From NCBI RefSeq assembly GCF_024609245.1, contig NZ_JANJYH010000003.1:186001-250000 (forward strand): 64,000 nt of DNA, given 5' to 3'. The first letter of the stretch is position 1. Each line of letters starts with the position of its first letter. This DNA is from Haloarchaeobius sp. FL176. Its GTDB lineage: Archaea; Halobacteriota; Halobacteria; Halobacteriales; Natrialbaceae. The position numbers and the translations under genes are program-made. This document shows positions 51,217 through 59,830 of the stretch, piece after piece. The notes below the pieces were generated by a model. The model had not been told where the DNA came from. It ran no database searches and saw only the letters and a program-made list of their open reading frames with translations.

Positions 51217-54200
51217 GACTCGCGGACGACGAACGGGCACGCGTCCCGTTCGCCATCGTCGGCGTGCTGCTGCTCGTGAGTAGCGCGACGCTCGCGACGA
51301 CGTTCCTCACGCGGCCGTCCGGCGGTGCCGAGGCCGACGGCGACGCCGCGATGGAGCGCGCCGACGCCGCTGTGACGACGGCCCTCCGGGCGGCGGTCGA
51401 CCGCGCGGCCCGGAACGCGGCCGCCGATCCGGTCGTCACTCCCGCGAACACGACGTACGGACGGGTGCTGAACGAGTCGCGGGCGTTCCGTGACGCGCTC
51501 GAACTCCGGGTGTACCTGCAGGCACGCCGGGCGCTCGCCGGCGTCGATGCCAGCGCCGGGGACGCACGGGTGACGGCCGACCTCCCGGCAATCGGTGGGC
51601 CGGCCGACGCGCGGGCCGCCATCGAACGTGTCTCGCTCGCTCGGACTGGCAACGGGACGGTCTCCGTGGCCATCGCGAACGTCTCGGTGTCGCTCTGGCG
51701 GCACGACCGCTTCGTCGACCGCCGCACGAGGACGGTCCGGTTCACGGGCTCAACGCCGGTGCTGGTCGCCCACGACCGGGTGACCGAGTACCAGCAACGG
51801 CTGAACCGCGGCCCGACCGAGGGACGTGGGCTCGGACGGCAGTTCGCCTCGCGGCTGTACGCCTGGACGTGGGCCCGCGGCTACGCACAGTTCGGCGGCC
51901 TCCCGGTCGACAACGTCCTGGGGAACCGGCACGTCTCGCTGTCGGCGAACGAGGCCGCACTCGCCACCCAGCGCGGCGTCTTCGGCACGAGCGACGATGC
52001 CGGACGACGGGCCCTCGGCCGTGCCCGCGGCCGGCTGCTGGCACAGGAGGCGCTCGATCAGACACCGGGCGAGACCGGCATCAGTCCGGCCCAGTGGACC
52101 GATCTCGTCCTCGGGGAGCCGGACGGCTCGTTCGGCGACGCAACCCCCGACGTGTCTCCGGTCCCCGAGACGGGTACCCCACCGACGACGCACGATGACC
52201 CCGTGACGGTCGGGGTGAACGAAAGTGCGCCACAGGCCTTCCGCCGGCTGCTCGACGGCGAGGACGGGCCGACCCTCGAACAGGTCGTCCGACGGACCTA
52301 CAGCGCGTCGGTGCGGGTCCACGCGGCTTCGAGGCAGGTAGCCGCGGAGCCAGCGCTACCCGCGATACCACCCGGGCAGGGCTGGGAGCGACGAGGGCGT
52401 CGCAGCACCCGAGCGGTGACGGTCGACACCGGCTCCGCACCGGTTCCCCCGCGCGCCTCTGGGTCGACGCGGTTCCTGACGTTCGAGCGAGTCGTTACTG
52501 TCACCGAGACGACGACCACGGTCTGGGTCCGGGGCGGGAACCGCACCGAGACCGAGCGTACGTCGAACCGGACGTACCGGATCGGCGTCGCCGTCGACGC
52601 GGCACCCGCCGCGCTCGCACCGGGCTCCGATGGCCGCGTCGCGGGTGCGTTCGAGCCGGGCGGCGTGCTCGGCGGGGAGACACCGTCAGCGGTCCGCCAG
52701 CGCGTGCGGTCGGTCGTCGCCGACCGCGGCGGCCCGGACGCCGTCGCCGCCGCGGCCGCGAGGGGCCAACTCGACGAGTCGCAGACGGTGGTCTTCGGTA
52801 CCCCGTCTGAAGACGCTACCGAGACGGCGTATCTCGCTGCGGCGGCGCTGCGGGACCGGACGCGGAACCGCTCGGTGACGACGACGCGTGGCGACCTCGT
52901 GACGACCGCGACCCCGGCCGCCTCGTTGGCCGACGGCATCGCGGCCGACCGTCCCGAACTCGTCTCGGCGGCCGACCCGTATCGGAGTGTCTCGGCCCGG
53001 CTCCGGACCGCCGCCCGGGTCGCCTACCTCGACCGGCTCCACGACGAACTCGAATCGCGTGCCGACGCGACCGCCCGGAGCCGCGACGGGGCGGACGAGG
53101 CCCTCTCGGACCACGGCCACTCGCTCGCCGAGGCCGACGCGACGATGGACGCGAGCGCGAACACCAGCAACCGGGCTGCCCCGGCCGTGGGGAGCGACGG
53201 GCCGGCGGGTCAGCTCTCGTTCGAGGTGGCTGCTGCCCCGTCGTACCTCGTCACGAGCGAGCTCGACACCGACCGTGCGCGAGCAGTACGGGCGGACGGC
53301 TCCGCACCGCTTGCCGCACGCAACCTGAACCTGTTCACAGTGCCGTACGGCGAGGCCGCCGACACCGTGACTCGACAGGTCGACGAGGGGGCCAGCGGCG
53401 ACCGGGTCGCGCTCGCGACCGGGAGTCCGGTACTCGCCGCGATGGAGCACGCCGGCCGTGTCGCCGAGAACGCCAGTGCACGTCAGCGCCGGGCGCGGCT
53501 CCGTGACGCGGTCGGCAGGTCGCTGGCGAGCGTCCGAGCGCAGGTCGCGACCGACCTCGCGACCAGTACCGCGCTCGCGTACCCCGAGGCGGACGCCGCC
53601 GTCGTCGCCGCGTACGGGCGGTATTCGACGGACGCAGAGCGAGCGGAGGCAGTCGTGAACGGGTCGCTGGTGCCCCACATCGCCCGCGAGGCCGCGGACC
53701 GAATAGCGGCCGGCGGCGGCGGTGGGGCGGCTCCGAGCGCCCGACAGCGCGACGAGCTCCGTCTCAGGACGAGGACCGCGCTCCGTACCGCCAGGCAGTC
53801 CGAAGCCGCGCGGCTGCCGCAGGGCCCGGTCGGGGACGCGAGCCGCTTCCTCCGCGACCGACAACGGAGCCTCGTCTCGGCCGGTGCACAGTCGGCCCTC
53901 CAGAACGGCGTCGAGGGGTATCTGAACGGCAGCAGCGACGAGGAGGTGCCACACGCGTTCTCGGGCGTCCCGCTGGTCCCAGTGTACTCGTGGGTCGTCA
54001 CGACGAACGTCTGGGTGGTCGAGGTCCGCGGGACCTACCCGCGGTTCGCCGTGCGAGCGGATAGGGGGACGCCAGCGACGCCGGGCGGGTTCGACTACAG
54101 CCGGGACGGTGCTCCGGTCGCGTTCGACGTGAACGGCGACGGCACCGCCGAGCGAGTCGGCCACGCCGACCGCGTCGCGTTCGAGAACAGCGTCGCCGTC

Positions 54201-54857
54201 GTCATCGGGGTGCCACCCGGCAAACAGGGTGTCGGGGACCGGAACGGCGTCGCGGACGAGCACACCGGTGGCTGGCCCTGTCCCAGTCCCGACCGCTGGC
54301 CGGAGGCGACCGGCACGGAGGGAGCTGAAAACGCGTCCGATTGCAGCACTGACTTGTACACGCCGGGCCGAACGGACCACCATGTTCCACGAACACCGGA
54401 CCGACGTGTCGGGACAGTCGCCACCCGAGCTGGAAGCCGAGTACGCGGCCGCCCTCGCCGCCATCGTCGAGGACCACGGCGTGGACGCCGTCGTCGAGGA
54501 GACCGACCTGGACCGGGCGCTCGTCGAGTCCCTCGCTCACAAGGAGATTCCGGACGAGCTGACACTGGAGCAGGCCGCGGCGGTCCAGGCGCTGGCCGAC
54601 GGCGTCGCCGACGCCGACACCGTCCACGAGATGGCCTGCGAGCACCTCCTGCTCGGGATGACGACCGGCGTCCTCGACATCGACGCCGTGACCGCGGAGC
54701 TGCCGCTGAAGCTGGAGGCCACGGAGGTCCAGCAGAAGATCGAGCGCCGCGCCCCGATGACGTTCCGCGAGTTCGTCCACATCCAGTACGTCATCGCGAC
54801 GCACCAGCCGTAGCTGGGCCGGCTGCAGACGACAGTGCCCGACACCGAATCGCCTAA
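51213..54857 (+). CDS. Large surface protein of the pilus-like cluster (gene 8), stop codon lost
   Basis: A GTG-started frame of 1214 codons. The N-terminus (LADDERARVPFAIVGVLLLV) has the same polar leader plus hydrophobic helix as genes 6 and 7, and the next 1,000 residues form a large outer protein of long helices and Thr/Arg-rich strands, DUF7286-like in my recollection. Normal coding ends near 54325, about residue 1038, where a TGA (54326-54328) lies in the +2 frame. The remaining 175 codons are Arg/Pro-rich and merely shadow the DUF5791 gene. A small indel has probably removed the true stop. Confidence 0.7.
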   Translation: MRLADDERARVPFAIVGVLLLVSSATLATTFLTRPSGGAEADGDAAMERADAAVTTALRAAVDRAARNAAADPVVTPANTTYGRVLNESRAFRDALELRVYLQARRALAGVDASAGDARVTADLPAIGGPADARAAIERVSLARTGNGTVSVAIANVSVSLWRHDRFVDRRTRTVRFTGSTPVLVAHDRVTEYQQRLNRGPTEGRGLGRQFASRLYAWTWARGYAQFGGLPVDNVLGNRHVSLSANEAALATQRGVFGTSDDAGRRALGRARGRLLAQEALDQTPGETGISPAQWTDLVLGEPDGSFGDATPDVSPVPETGTPPTTHDDPVTVGVNESAPQAFRRLLDGEDGPTLEQVVRRTYSASVRVHAASRQVAAEPALPAIPPGQGWERRGRRSTRAVTVDTGSAPVPPRASGSTRFLTFERVVTVTETTTTVWVRGGNRTETERTSNRTYRIGVAVDAAPAALAPGSDGRVAGAFEPGGVLGGETPSAVRQRVRSVVADRGGPDAVAAAAARGQLDESQTVVFGTPSEDATETAYLAAAALRDRTRNRSVTTTRGDLVTTATPAASLADGIAADRPELVSAADPYRSVSARLRTAARVAYLDRLHDELESRADATARSRDGADEALSDHGHSLAEADATMDASANTSNRAAPAVGSDGPAGQLSFEVAAAPSYLVTSELDTDRARAVRADGSAPLAARNLNLFTVPYGEAADTVTRQVDEGASGDRVALATGSPVLAAMEHAGRVAENASARQRRARLRDAVGRSLASVRAQVATDLATSTALAYPEADAAVVAAYGRYSTDAERAEAVVNGSLVPHIAREAADRIAAGGGGGAAPSARQRDELRLRTRTALRTARQSEAARLPQGPVGDASRFLRDRQRSLVSAGAQSALQNGVEGYLNGSSDEEVPHAFSGVPLVPVYSWVVTTNVWVVEVRGTYPRFAVRADRGTPATPGGFDYSRDGAPVAFDVNGDGTAERVGHADRVAFENSVAVVIGVPPGKQGVGDRNGVADEHTGGWPCPSPDRWPEATGTEGAENASDCSTDLYTPGRTDHHVPRTPDRRVGTVATRAGSRVRGRPRRHRRGPRRGRRRRGDRPGPGARRVPRSQGDSGRADTGAGRGGPGAGRRRRRRRHRPRDGLRAPPARDDDRRPRHRRRDRGAAAEAGGHGGPAEDRAPRPDDVPRVRPHPVRHRDAPAVAGPAADDSARHRIA
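54382..54813 (+). CDS. DUF5791-type helical protein
   Basis: A 143-residue acidic helical protein starting MFHEHRTDVSGQ, with a conserved-looking C-terminus PMTFREFVHIQYVIATH. I recognise it as the haloarchaeal DUF5791 type; no function is known. It is wholly contained in the 3' extension of the large surface-protein frame, in a different frame; its own composition is normal and the extension is not, so this gene is the real one. A TTGTACA element at about 54353 could be its TATA box. Confidence 0.75.
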   Translation: MFHEHRTDVSGQSPPELEAEYAAALAAIVEDHGVDAVVEETDLDRALVESLAHKEIPDELTLEQAAAVQALADGVADADTVHEMACEHLLLGMTTGVLDIDAVTAELPLKLEATEVQQKIERRAPMTFREFVHIQYVIATHQP

Positions 54858-54882
54858 CCGCTCGCCCGCCCTACCGACGGGC

Positions 54883-55773
54883 ATGCGCGTCGCGATTCTC
54901 GGCTGCGGCTACGTCGGTATCGAACTGGGACGACAGCTGACAGCGGCGGGCCACGACGTGGTCGGCGTCAGGCGCTCGGCCGACGGGCTGGCAGCCATCG
55001 ACGCGGCAGGGTTCGACGCGGTCGAGGCCGACATCACCGACGACGAGAGCCTTGCGACCGTCCCCGACGCGGACGCAGTCGTGTTCGCCGCGAGTACCGG
55101 CGGACGTGGTGCCGACGCTGCGCGGCACATCTACGTCGACGGGCTGCGGACCGCCCTCGACCACTTCGCTGCCCGCGAGTCGCCCCCGGACCGCCTCGTC
55201 TACACCTCCAGCACGGGCGTCCACGGCGACCACGACGGCGACTGGGTGGACGAGTCGACGCCGCTCGACCCGACGACGGCGAAGACCGAGGTGCTGGTCG
55301 AGGCCGAGGAGCTGGCGCTCGGTGCGGCGGATTCCTACGGCATCGACGGTACCGTCGCGCGCTTCGCCGGGCTGTACGGTCCCGACCGGTACCGGCTGGA
55401 GCGCTACCTTTCCGGCCCGGTCACGGAGGGCTACCTCAACATGGTACATCGGGACGACGCGGCCGGCTCGGTCCGCTTCCTGCTGGAGGAAGAGCTCGCG
55501 CGTGGTTCGGTCGTGCAGGTCGTCGACGACGAACCCGTCTCGAAGTGGGCGTTCGCAGACTGGCTCGCAACGCAGTGTAGCGTCCCGGAGCCGCCGAAGC
55601 AGACCAAGGCGGACCGACTGGCCGACCCCGGACTCTCCGACGCGGCCAGCCGACGCATCCGGACGTCGAAGCGCTGCGCGAACGAGCGGCTCCGCGAGCT
55701 CGGCTACGAGTTCCGATATCCGACGTTTCGGGACGGCTATCGCGCTGCTGTCGAGGGGTATCGGGCAGAGTGA
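54883..55773 (+). CDS. NAD-dependent epimerase/SDR-like protein
   Basis: A 296-residue extended SDR of the YeeZ/epimerase type. It has an N-terminal Rossmann motif ILGCGYVGIELGRQL, a serine block YTSSTGVHGDHDG and TARFAGLYGPDRY with the RFAGLYG feature, followed by a substrate-binding C-terminus. The usual YxxxK pair is not obvious (TTAKTEVLVEAEE in that place), so catalysis by the classical SDR mechanism is uncertain. The substrate is unknown. It is followed by the DHH phosphoesterase gene after 43 bases. Confidence 0.85.
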   Translation: MRVAILGCGYVGIELGRQLTAAGHDVVGVRRSADGLAAIDAAGFDAVEADITDDESLATVPDADAVVFAASTGGRGADAARHIYVDGLRTALDHFAARESPPDRLVYTSSTGVHGDHDGDWVDESTPLDPTTAKTEVLVEAEELALGAADSYGIDGTVARFAGLYGPDRYRLERYLSGPVTEGYLNMVHRDDAAGSVRFLLEEELARGSVVQVVDDEPVSKWAFADWLATQCSVPEPPKQTKADRLADPGLSDAASRRIRTSKRCANERLRELGYEFRYPTFRDGYRAAVEGYRAE

Positions 55774-55816
55774 ACGAGTGGGAACCTTCTTACTCATCGG
55801 TTGTGAGACGTGGGAT

Positions 55817-56977
55817 ATGGGGTTCGCTGTCACCCCGGCCTCGGTAACCGCCGCCAACGCCGTCGACGCAGCCACGAACGACCCGATGATGGCTGCCGGT
55901 GTGCTGCTCGCGGTGGTTCTGGGGGCCGGCGCGGGACTGGTCGGCGTCCAGCGGCTTCGTCGGTCGCCCGGCGAGCGATTCGAGCGCGCTATCCGTGGTG
56001 TCGACGAGGTGTCGATACTGCTGCACCCGAACCCGGACCCGGACGCGATGGCTGCCGGGATGGCCGCCGCAGACCTCTGTGAGCACGCGGGCGCAGACGC
56101 CTCCCTCCAGTATCCGGGCGAGATTCGCCATCAGGAGAACCGCGCGTTCCGCACCGTTCTCGACCTCGAACTCGAGCAGATCGAGACCGCTGGCGACCTC
56201 GCATCGGACACGGTCGTTCTCGTGGACCACAACACGGCACGTGGGTTCCAGGGTGCCCAGAGCGTCGAACCGTACGCCGTCGTCGACCACCATCCCGGCA
56301 ACGGCGCCGGCACCGACCACACCGACATCCGGACCGACTACGGCGCGTGTGCGACCGTCTTCGCGGAGTACTTCGAGGATCTCGACGCTAGCCACGGCAA
56401 CGGCGACGAGGGCCTCGCGCTCGAGTCGAAGACCGCCACCGGACTCGTCTACGGCATCCTCTCCGACACGAACGACCTGACGAAGGGCTGCTCGGCCGCC
56501 GAGTTCGACGCCAGCGGGTACCTCTACCCGGCCGTCAACGAGGACCTGCTCGACCGCATCGCCAACCCGCAGGTCCCCGACGAGGTGCTCAAGACGAAGG
56601 CGAAGGCCATCGTCGAGAAGGACGTCGACGGCCCCTTCGCCGTCTGCGACCTCGGGCCCATCCCGAACGTCGACGCCATTCCGCAGGCCGCCGACGAGCT
56701 GATGCATCTGGAAGGTGTCAGCGCCGTCGTCGTCTTCGGCGAGCAGGACGGCACCGTCCACATGTCCGGTCGGTCGCGCGACGACCGCATCCACATGGGC
56801 GAGGCGCTGCGCTCGGTCGTCGCGGACATCCCGATGGCGGACGCCGGGGGCCACGCCCGAATGGGCGGCGGTCAGCTCTCGAAGGAGCACATGGAGGGCC
56901 TCGGCCCCTCCGACGGCGTCTCCCGCGACGACTTCAAGCGCCGGCTGTTCGACGCGATGGCCGGGTCGAGAGGGTAG
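55817..56977 (+). CDS. Membrane-anchored DHH/DHHA1 phosphoesterase
   Basis: A 386-residue protein. A single N-terminal membrane helix (MMAAGVLLAVVLGAGAGLVG, about 22-41) precedes a DHH domain with LLHPNPDPDAMAAGMA near 66, VLVDHNTARG, the DHH-type VVDHHPG near 156 and SDTNDLTKG, then a DHHA1 domain with GGHARMGGGQL near 344. The family includes RecJ, NrnA-type nanoRNases and cyclic dinucleotide phosphodiesterases. The membrane tether and lack of a GGDEF or PAS domain set it apart from bacterial GdpP. The substrate is unknown. The frame is open upstream; ATG 55817 is leaderless after CTTCTTACTC. Confidence 0.88.
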   Translation: MGFAVTPASVTAANAVDAATNDPMMAAGVLLAVVLGAGAGLVGVQRLRRSPGERFERAIRGVDEVSILLHPNPDPDAMAAGMAAADLCEHAGADASLQYPGEIRHQENRAFRTVLDLELEQIETAGDLASDTVVLVDHNTARGFQGAQSVEPYAVVDHHPGNGAGTDHTDIRTDYGACATVFAEYFEDLDASHGNGDEGLALESKTATGLVYGILSDTNDLTKGCSAAEFDASGYLYPAVNEDLLDRIANPQVPDEVLKTKAKAIVEKDVDGPFAVCDLGPIPNVDAIPQAADELMHLEGVSAVVVFGEQDGTVHMSGRSRDDRIHMGEALRSVVADIPMADAGGHARMGGGQLSKEHMEGLGPSDGVSRDDFKRRLFDAMAGSRG

Positions 56978-57071
56978 CTGGCTGATCCTCCCCAGAGCGA
57001 CGGGTACCGAAGGCCACCGACGTCCGAGATCGAACGCGCTCCTTTTCACCGCCACACGACAACACCCACGC

Positions 57072-58160
57072 ATGGTCACCAGCAATGCGTCGTGGGCCTA
57101 CCGCGACGAGTTCCACGACGCCTTCGCGCGGACGTTCTACCGGCGGTTCGGTGATGGTCTGGTCTCGAGCATCGGCGTCGGCACGTACCTCGGCGACCCG
57201 ACCGACGAGGTGGACGAGCGGTACCACGACGCCATCGTGGAGGCGCTGGCAACGGGCGTGAACGTCGTCGACACGGCGATCAACTACCGGTGTCAGCGCT
57301 CGGAGCGGGTTGTCGGGCGGGCGCTCGCCGACTCGGACGTGGACCGCGACGCCGTCCTCGTCTCGACGAAGGGCGGATTCGTCCCGTTCGACGGCTCGCG
57401 GCCGGCGGACCCGGGCGCGTACATCCAGTCTGAGTACGTCGACACGGGCATCGTCGACCCGGACGAGCTGGTCCGGGGGAGCCACTGCATGGCGCCGGCG
57501 TTCCTCGACGACCAGCTGGACCGGTCGCTGGCGAACCTCGACCTCGATACGATCGACCTCTACTACGTCCACAACCCGGAGACACAGCTCGCGGAGCACG
57601 ACCGCGAGACGGTGTACGACCGATTGGAGGCGGCGTTCGAGCGGCTGGAGGAGCGAGCGGCGGCGGGCGACATCGACCACTACGGAGTGGCGTCGTGGGA
57701 GTGCTTCCGGGTGCCGGCGGACCACGACTCCTATCTCTCGCTGGCGGCGGTCATCGCTCGGGCACGGTCGGCGGCGAAGGCAGCGGGGAACGCGGCGACG
57801 CATTTCCGGGCGATACAGCTCCCGTTCAACGTCCACATGGCAGACGCGTTCACCGTGGAGTCACAGCCCGCCGCGGACGGCCCAGTGAGCACGCTCCGGC
57901 TGGCACACGAGGCCGACCTCGACGTGTTCACGAGTGCGTCCATCCTGCAGGGGGACCTCGCAGACGGACTCCCCGAGGACGTGAATGCACGCGTCGCTGG
58001 CGAGACTGCGGTACAGCGCGCGATAAACTTCGCTCGGTCGGCGCCAGGCGTGACCTCCTCGCTGGTGGGCGCGAGCCGAACCGAGCACGTCGCCGAGAAC
58101 GTGGACGCGGGACGGTTCGAGCCGCTGGGTGCGGACGCGTTCGACGGGACGTTCGAGTGA
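57072..58160 (+). CDS. Aldo/keto reductase
   Basis: A 362-residue AKR barrel. Visible elements are VGTYLGDPTDE, the catalytic Asp/Tyr segment NVVDTAINYRCQRSERVVG, the lysine in VSTKGGF, the histidine in YYVHNPETQ and the C-terminal NADPH-binding SSLVGASRTEHVAENV. Its insertion between strands 3 and 4 (SRPADPGAYIQSEYVDTG) is longer than in common AKRs. The reading frame is open upstream but MVTSNASWAY at 57072 has good context. The substrate is unknown. Confidence 0.88.
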   Translation: MVTSNASWAYRDEFHDAFARTFYRRFGDGLVSSIGVGTYLGDPTDEVDERYHDAIVEALATGVNVVDTAINYRCQRSERVVGRALADSDVDRDAVLVSTKGGFVPFDGSRPADPGAYIQSEYVDTGIVDPDELVRGSHCMAPAFLDDQLDRSLANLDLDTIDLYYVHNPETQLAEHDRETVYDRLEAAFERLEERAAAGDIDHYGVASWECFRVPADHDSYLSLAAVIARARSAAKAAGNAATHFRAIQLPFNVHMADAFTVESQPAADGPVSTLRLAHEADLDVFTSASILQGDLADGLPEDVNARVAGETAVQRAINFARSAPGVTSSLVGASRTEHVAENVDAGRFEPLGADAFDGTFE

Positions 58161-58331
58161 CTACCCGATCTCCTTCCACTCGCCGCCGCAGTCGGGACAG
58201 ACCCGCACCGTGCCCACTTCGTCCGGGTCGTTTTTCGTCTTGAGCGTCTTCTTGCACTCGGTGCAGTTGAGCCGCTCGTACGTGTCCTTCTCCAGTGTCC
58301 CGTCCCTGAGGGCCTTCCTGACCGATTTCAT
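58161..58331 (-). CDS. Small zinc-finger protein
   Basis: A 56-residue protein with two CxxC pairs (NCTECKKTL and VCPDCGGEW) and a basic N-terminal helix (KSVRKALRD). It is one of the small haloarchaeal zinc-finger proteins (resembling the HVO_0649 type, as I recall) that were shown in Haloferax to affect growth, biofilm or swarming; no mechanism is known. It is tail-to-tail with the aldo/keto reductase gene (adjacent stops) and divergent from the MFS transporter. Confidence 0.75.
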   Translation of the reverse strand: MKSVRKALRDGTLEKDTYERLNCTECKKTLKTKNDPDEVGTVRVCPDCGGEWKEIG

Positions 58332-58474
58332 GTCCCGACGATACGAGGGGGGGCGGCAAAAAGGCCGGGGTGTCCTCACGGGCACATCGCTGGCAAGAAG
58401 GGGGACGCGGCGGGGATACCGGTCGGTCGACACCGGTGGCACGGCTGCGTGAACGAGCGGCAATTCTGTTTCGG

Positions 58475-58491
58475 TTCGAAAAGTTTGAACG
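58475..58491 (+). promoter_or_regulatory. MFS promoter with imperfect palindrome
   Basis: GTTCGAAAAGTTTGAAC is a near-palindrome (one mismatched pair), and its right half is the TATA-like element centred about 26 bases before GTG 58514. Confidence 0.4.
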
Positions 58492-58513
58492 GACCCCGAG
58501 AGTAGCACGGTTC

Positions 58514-59764
58514 GTGACGGAACAGCCACGGAACGAGTCCGAGCACCGACGAGGCGGCCGACTCGGCGTGTTCGGCTCGCTCTGCACGATGGTGTTCCTC
58601 GTGAACTTCGCACGGGTCGTCTTCGCGCCGTTGCTCGACACCTTCCGTCTGCAGTTCGGTATCGGCACCGAGGGGGCGGTCGGGCTCATCGCGACGCTGG
58701 CGTGGATCGGCAGCGCGCTCCCACGCATCCCGACGGGCTACGTGCTGACCCGCGTCCCCCGGCACCGCGTCGTCGGCTGGACCGGAATCGTGTTGACCGG
58801 GTCGGCCGCGTTCACCGCCGCGGCGACCTCGCTGACGATGTTGTACGTCGGCGCGCTCTGTATGGGACTCGCCAGCGGCGCGTACTTCATCGCGGCGAAC
58901 CCGCTGGTGAGCGAGCTGTTCCCCCGACGGGTCGGCCGCGCAATCGGCGTCCACGGCATGTCGAGCCAGCTCGCGGCGGTCGCCGCGCCATCGTTCGTCG
59001 GGCTGGTGCTCGCCCGGAACCAGTGGTGGGTGCCGATGCTCGGGCAGACGGAGGCCTGGCGTGTCGTCTTCGTCGCCATCGCCGCTGTGACAGCGGTCAC
59101 CACAGCTGCCTTCTACGTCGTCGCGCGGCGGACGACGATGCCGGTGGCGGGCTCGGAGGACCGCGACCTGCTCTCGGCGCTCCGGCGGCAGTGGAAGATC
59201 ATCCTCACCGGGCTCGCCATCCTCGGCGCGACGGGGTTCGTCTGGAACGGCGTGTTCAACTTCTACGTGCGGTACATGACCGTCACCAAGGACCTGTCGG
59301 CGGCGCAGGGACGCACGCTGCTGACGCTCGTCTTCCTCGCGGGCGTGCCGGCGTTCCTGCTCACCGGCGACCTCGCGGACCGGGTGTCCCACGTCCCGCT
59401 GCTACTCGCGCTGCTTGGCGGGTTCATCCTCTCGCTGCTCGGACTCACGGTCGTCGGGGGCTTCCTCCCGCTCGTCGGGGTGACGCTCGTGCTCGGCTAC
59501 ATCGTCCACAGCACGTTCCCCGCGATGGACACGTTCATGCTGGACTCGCTCCCCGACGAGAACCGGGCGTCGGCGTACGCGCTCTACTCCGGGTCGATGA
59601 TGCTCGTGCAGGCGACCGGCAGCGTCGCCGTCGGCCTGCTCGTCGACGCGGGCATCGGGTACGACGCCGCGTTCCAGGGGTTCGCGGCGGTGCTCGTGCT
59701 CGTGCTGGCCGGGCTCGTCGGCCTCTACCTGCTCGACCGGCTCCCGTCCGGGGCCGAGACGTGA
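58514..59764 (+). CDS. MFS transporter
   Basis: A 416-residue Major Facilitator protein with about twelve hydrophobic helices and the cytoplasmic loop motifs VLTRVPRHRVVGW (between helices 2 and 3) and LTGDLADRVSHVPLL in the second half. The first helices resemble nitrate/nitrite and sugar-phosphate permeases (FVNFARVVFAPLLDTF), but the substrate is not predictable. GTG 58514 (MTEQPRNES) is chosen: the TATA-like element 26 bases upstream fits, while the longer frame from 58370 crosses the promoter. Confidence 0.85.
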   Translation: MTEQPRNESEHRRGGRLGVFGSLCTMVFLVNFARVVFAPLLDTFRLQFGIGTEGAVGLIATLAWIGSALPRIPTGYVLTRVPRHRVVGWTGIVLTGSAAFTAAATSLTMLYVGALCMGLASGAYFIAANPLVSELFPRRVGRAIGVHGMSSQLAAVAAPSFVGLVLARNQWWVPMLGQTEAWRVVFVAIAAVTAVTTAAFYVVARRTTMPVAGSEDRDLLSALRRQWKIILTGLAILGATGFVWNGVFNFYVRYMTVTKDLSAAQGRTLLTLVFLAGVPAFLLTGDLADRVSHVPLLLALLGGFILSLLGLTVVGGFLPLVGVTLVLGYIVHSTFPAMDTFMLDSLPDENRASAYALYSGSMMLVQATGSVAVGLLVDAGIGYDAAFQGFAAVLVLVLAGLVGLYLLDRLPSGAET

Positions 59765-59830
59765 GCCGGTCGCCGGTAACTCGTTCCCCAGTCGGGGCCG
59801 TTTTAGGACTGTGGTCCTGACTCTCGGCCG

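Noticed and set aside
59805-59818. AGGAC-TGTG-GTCCT mini-hairpin before the glycosyltransferase gene
   Set aside because: Only five pairs; expected by chance in this composition.
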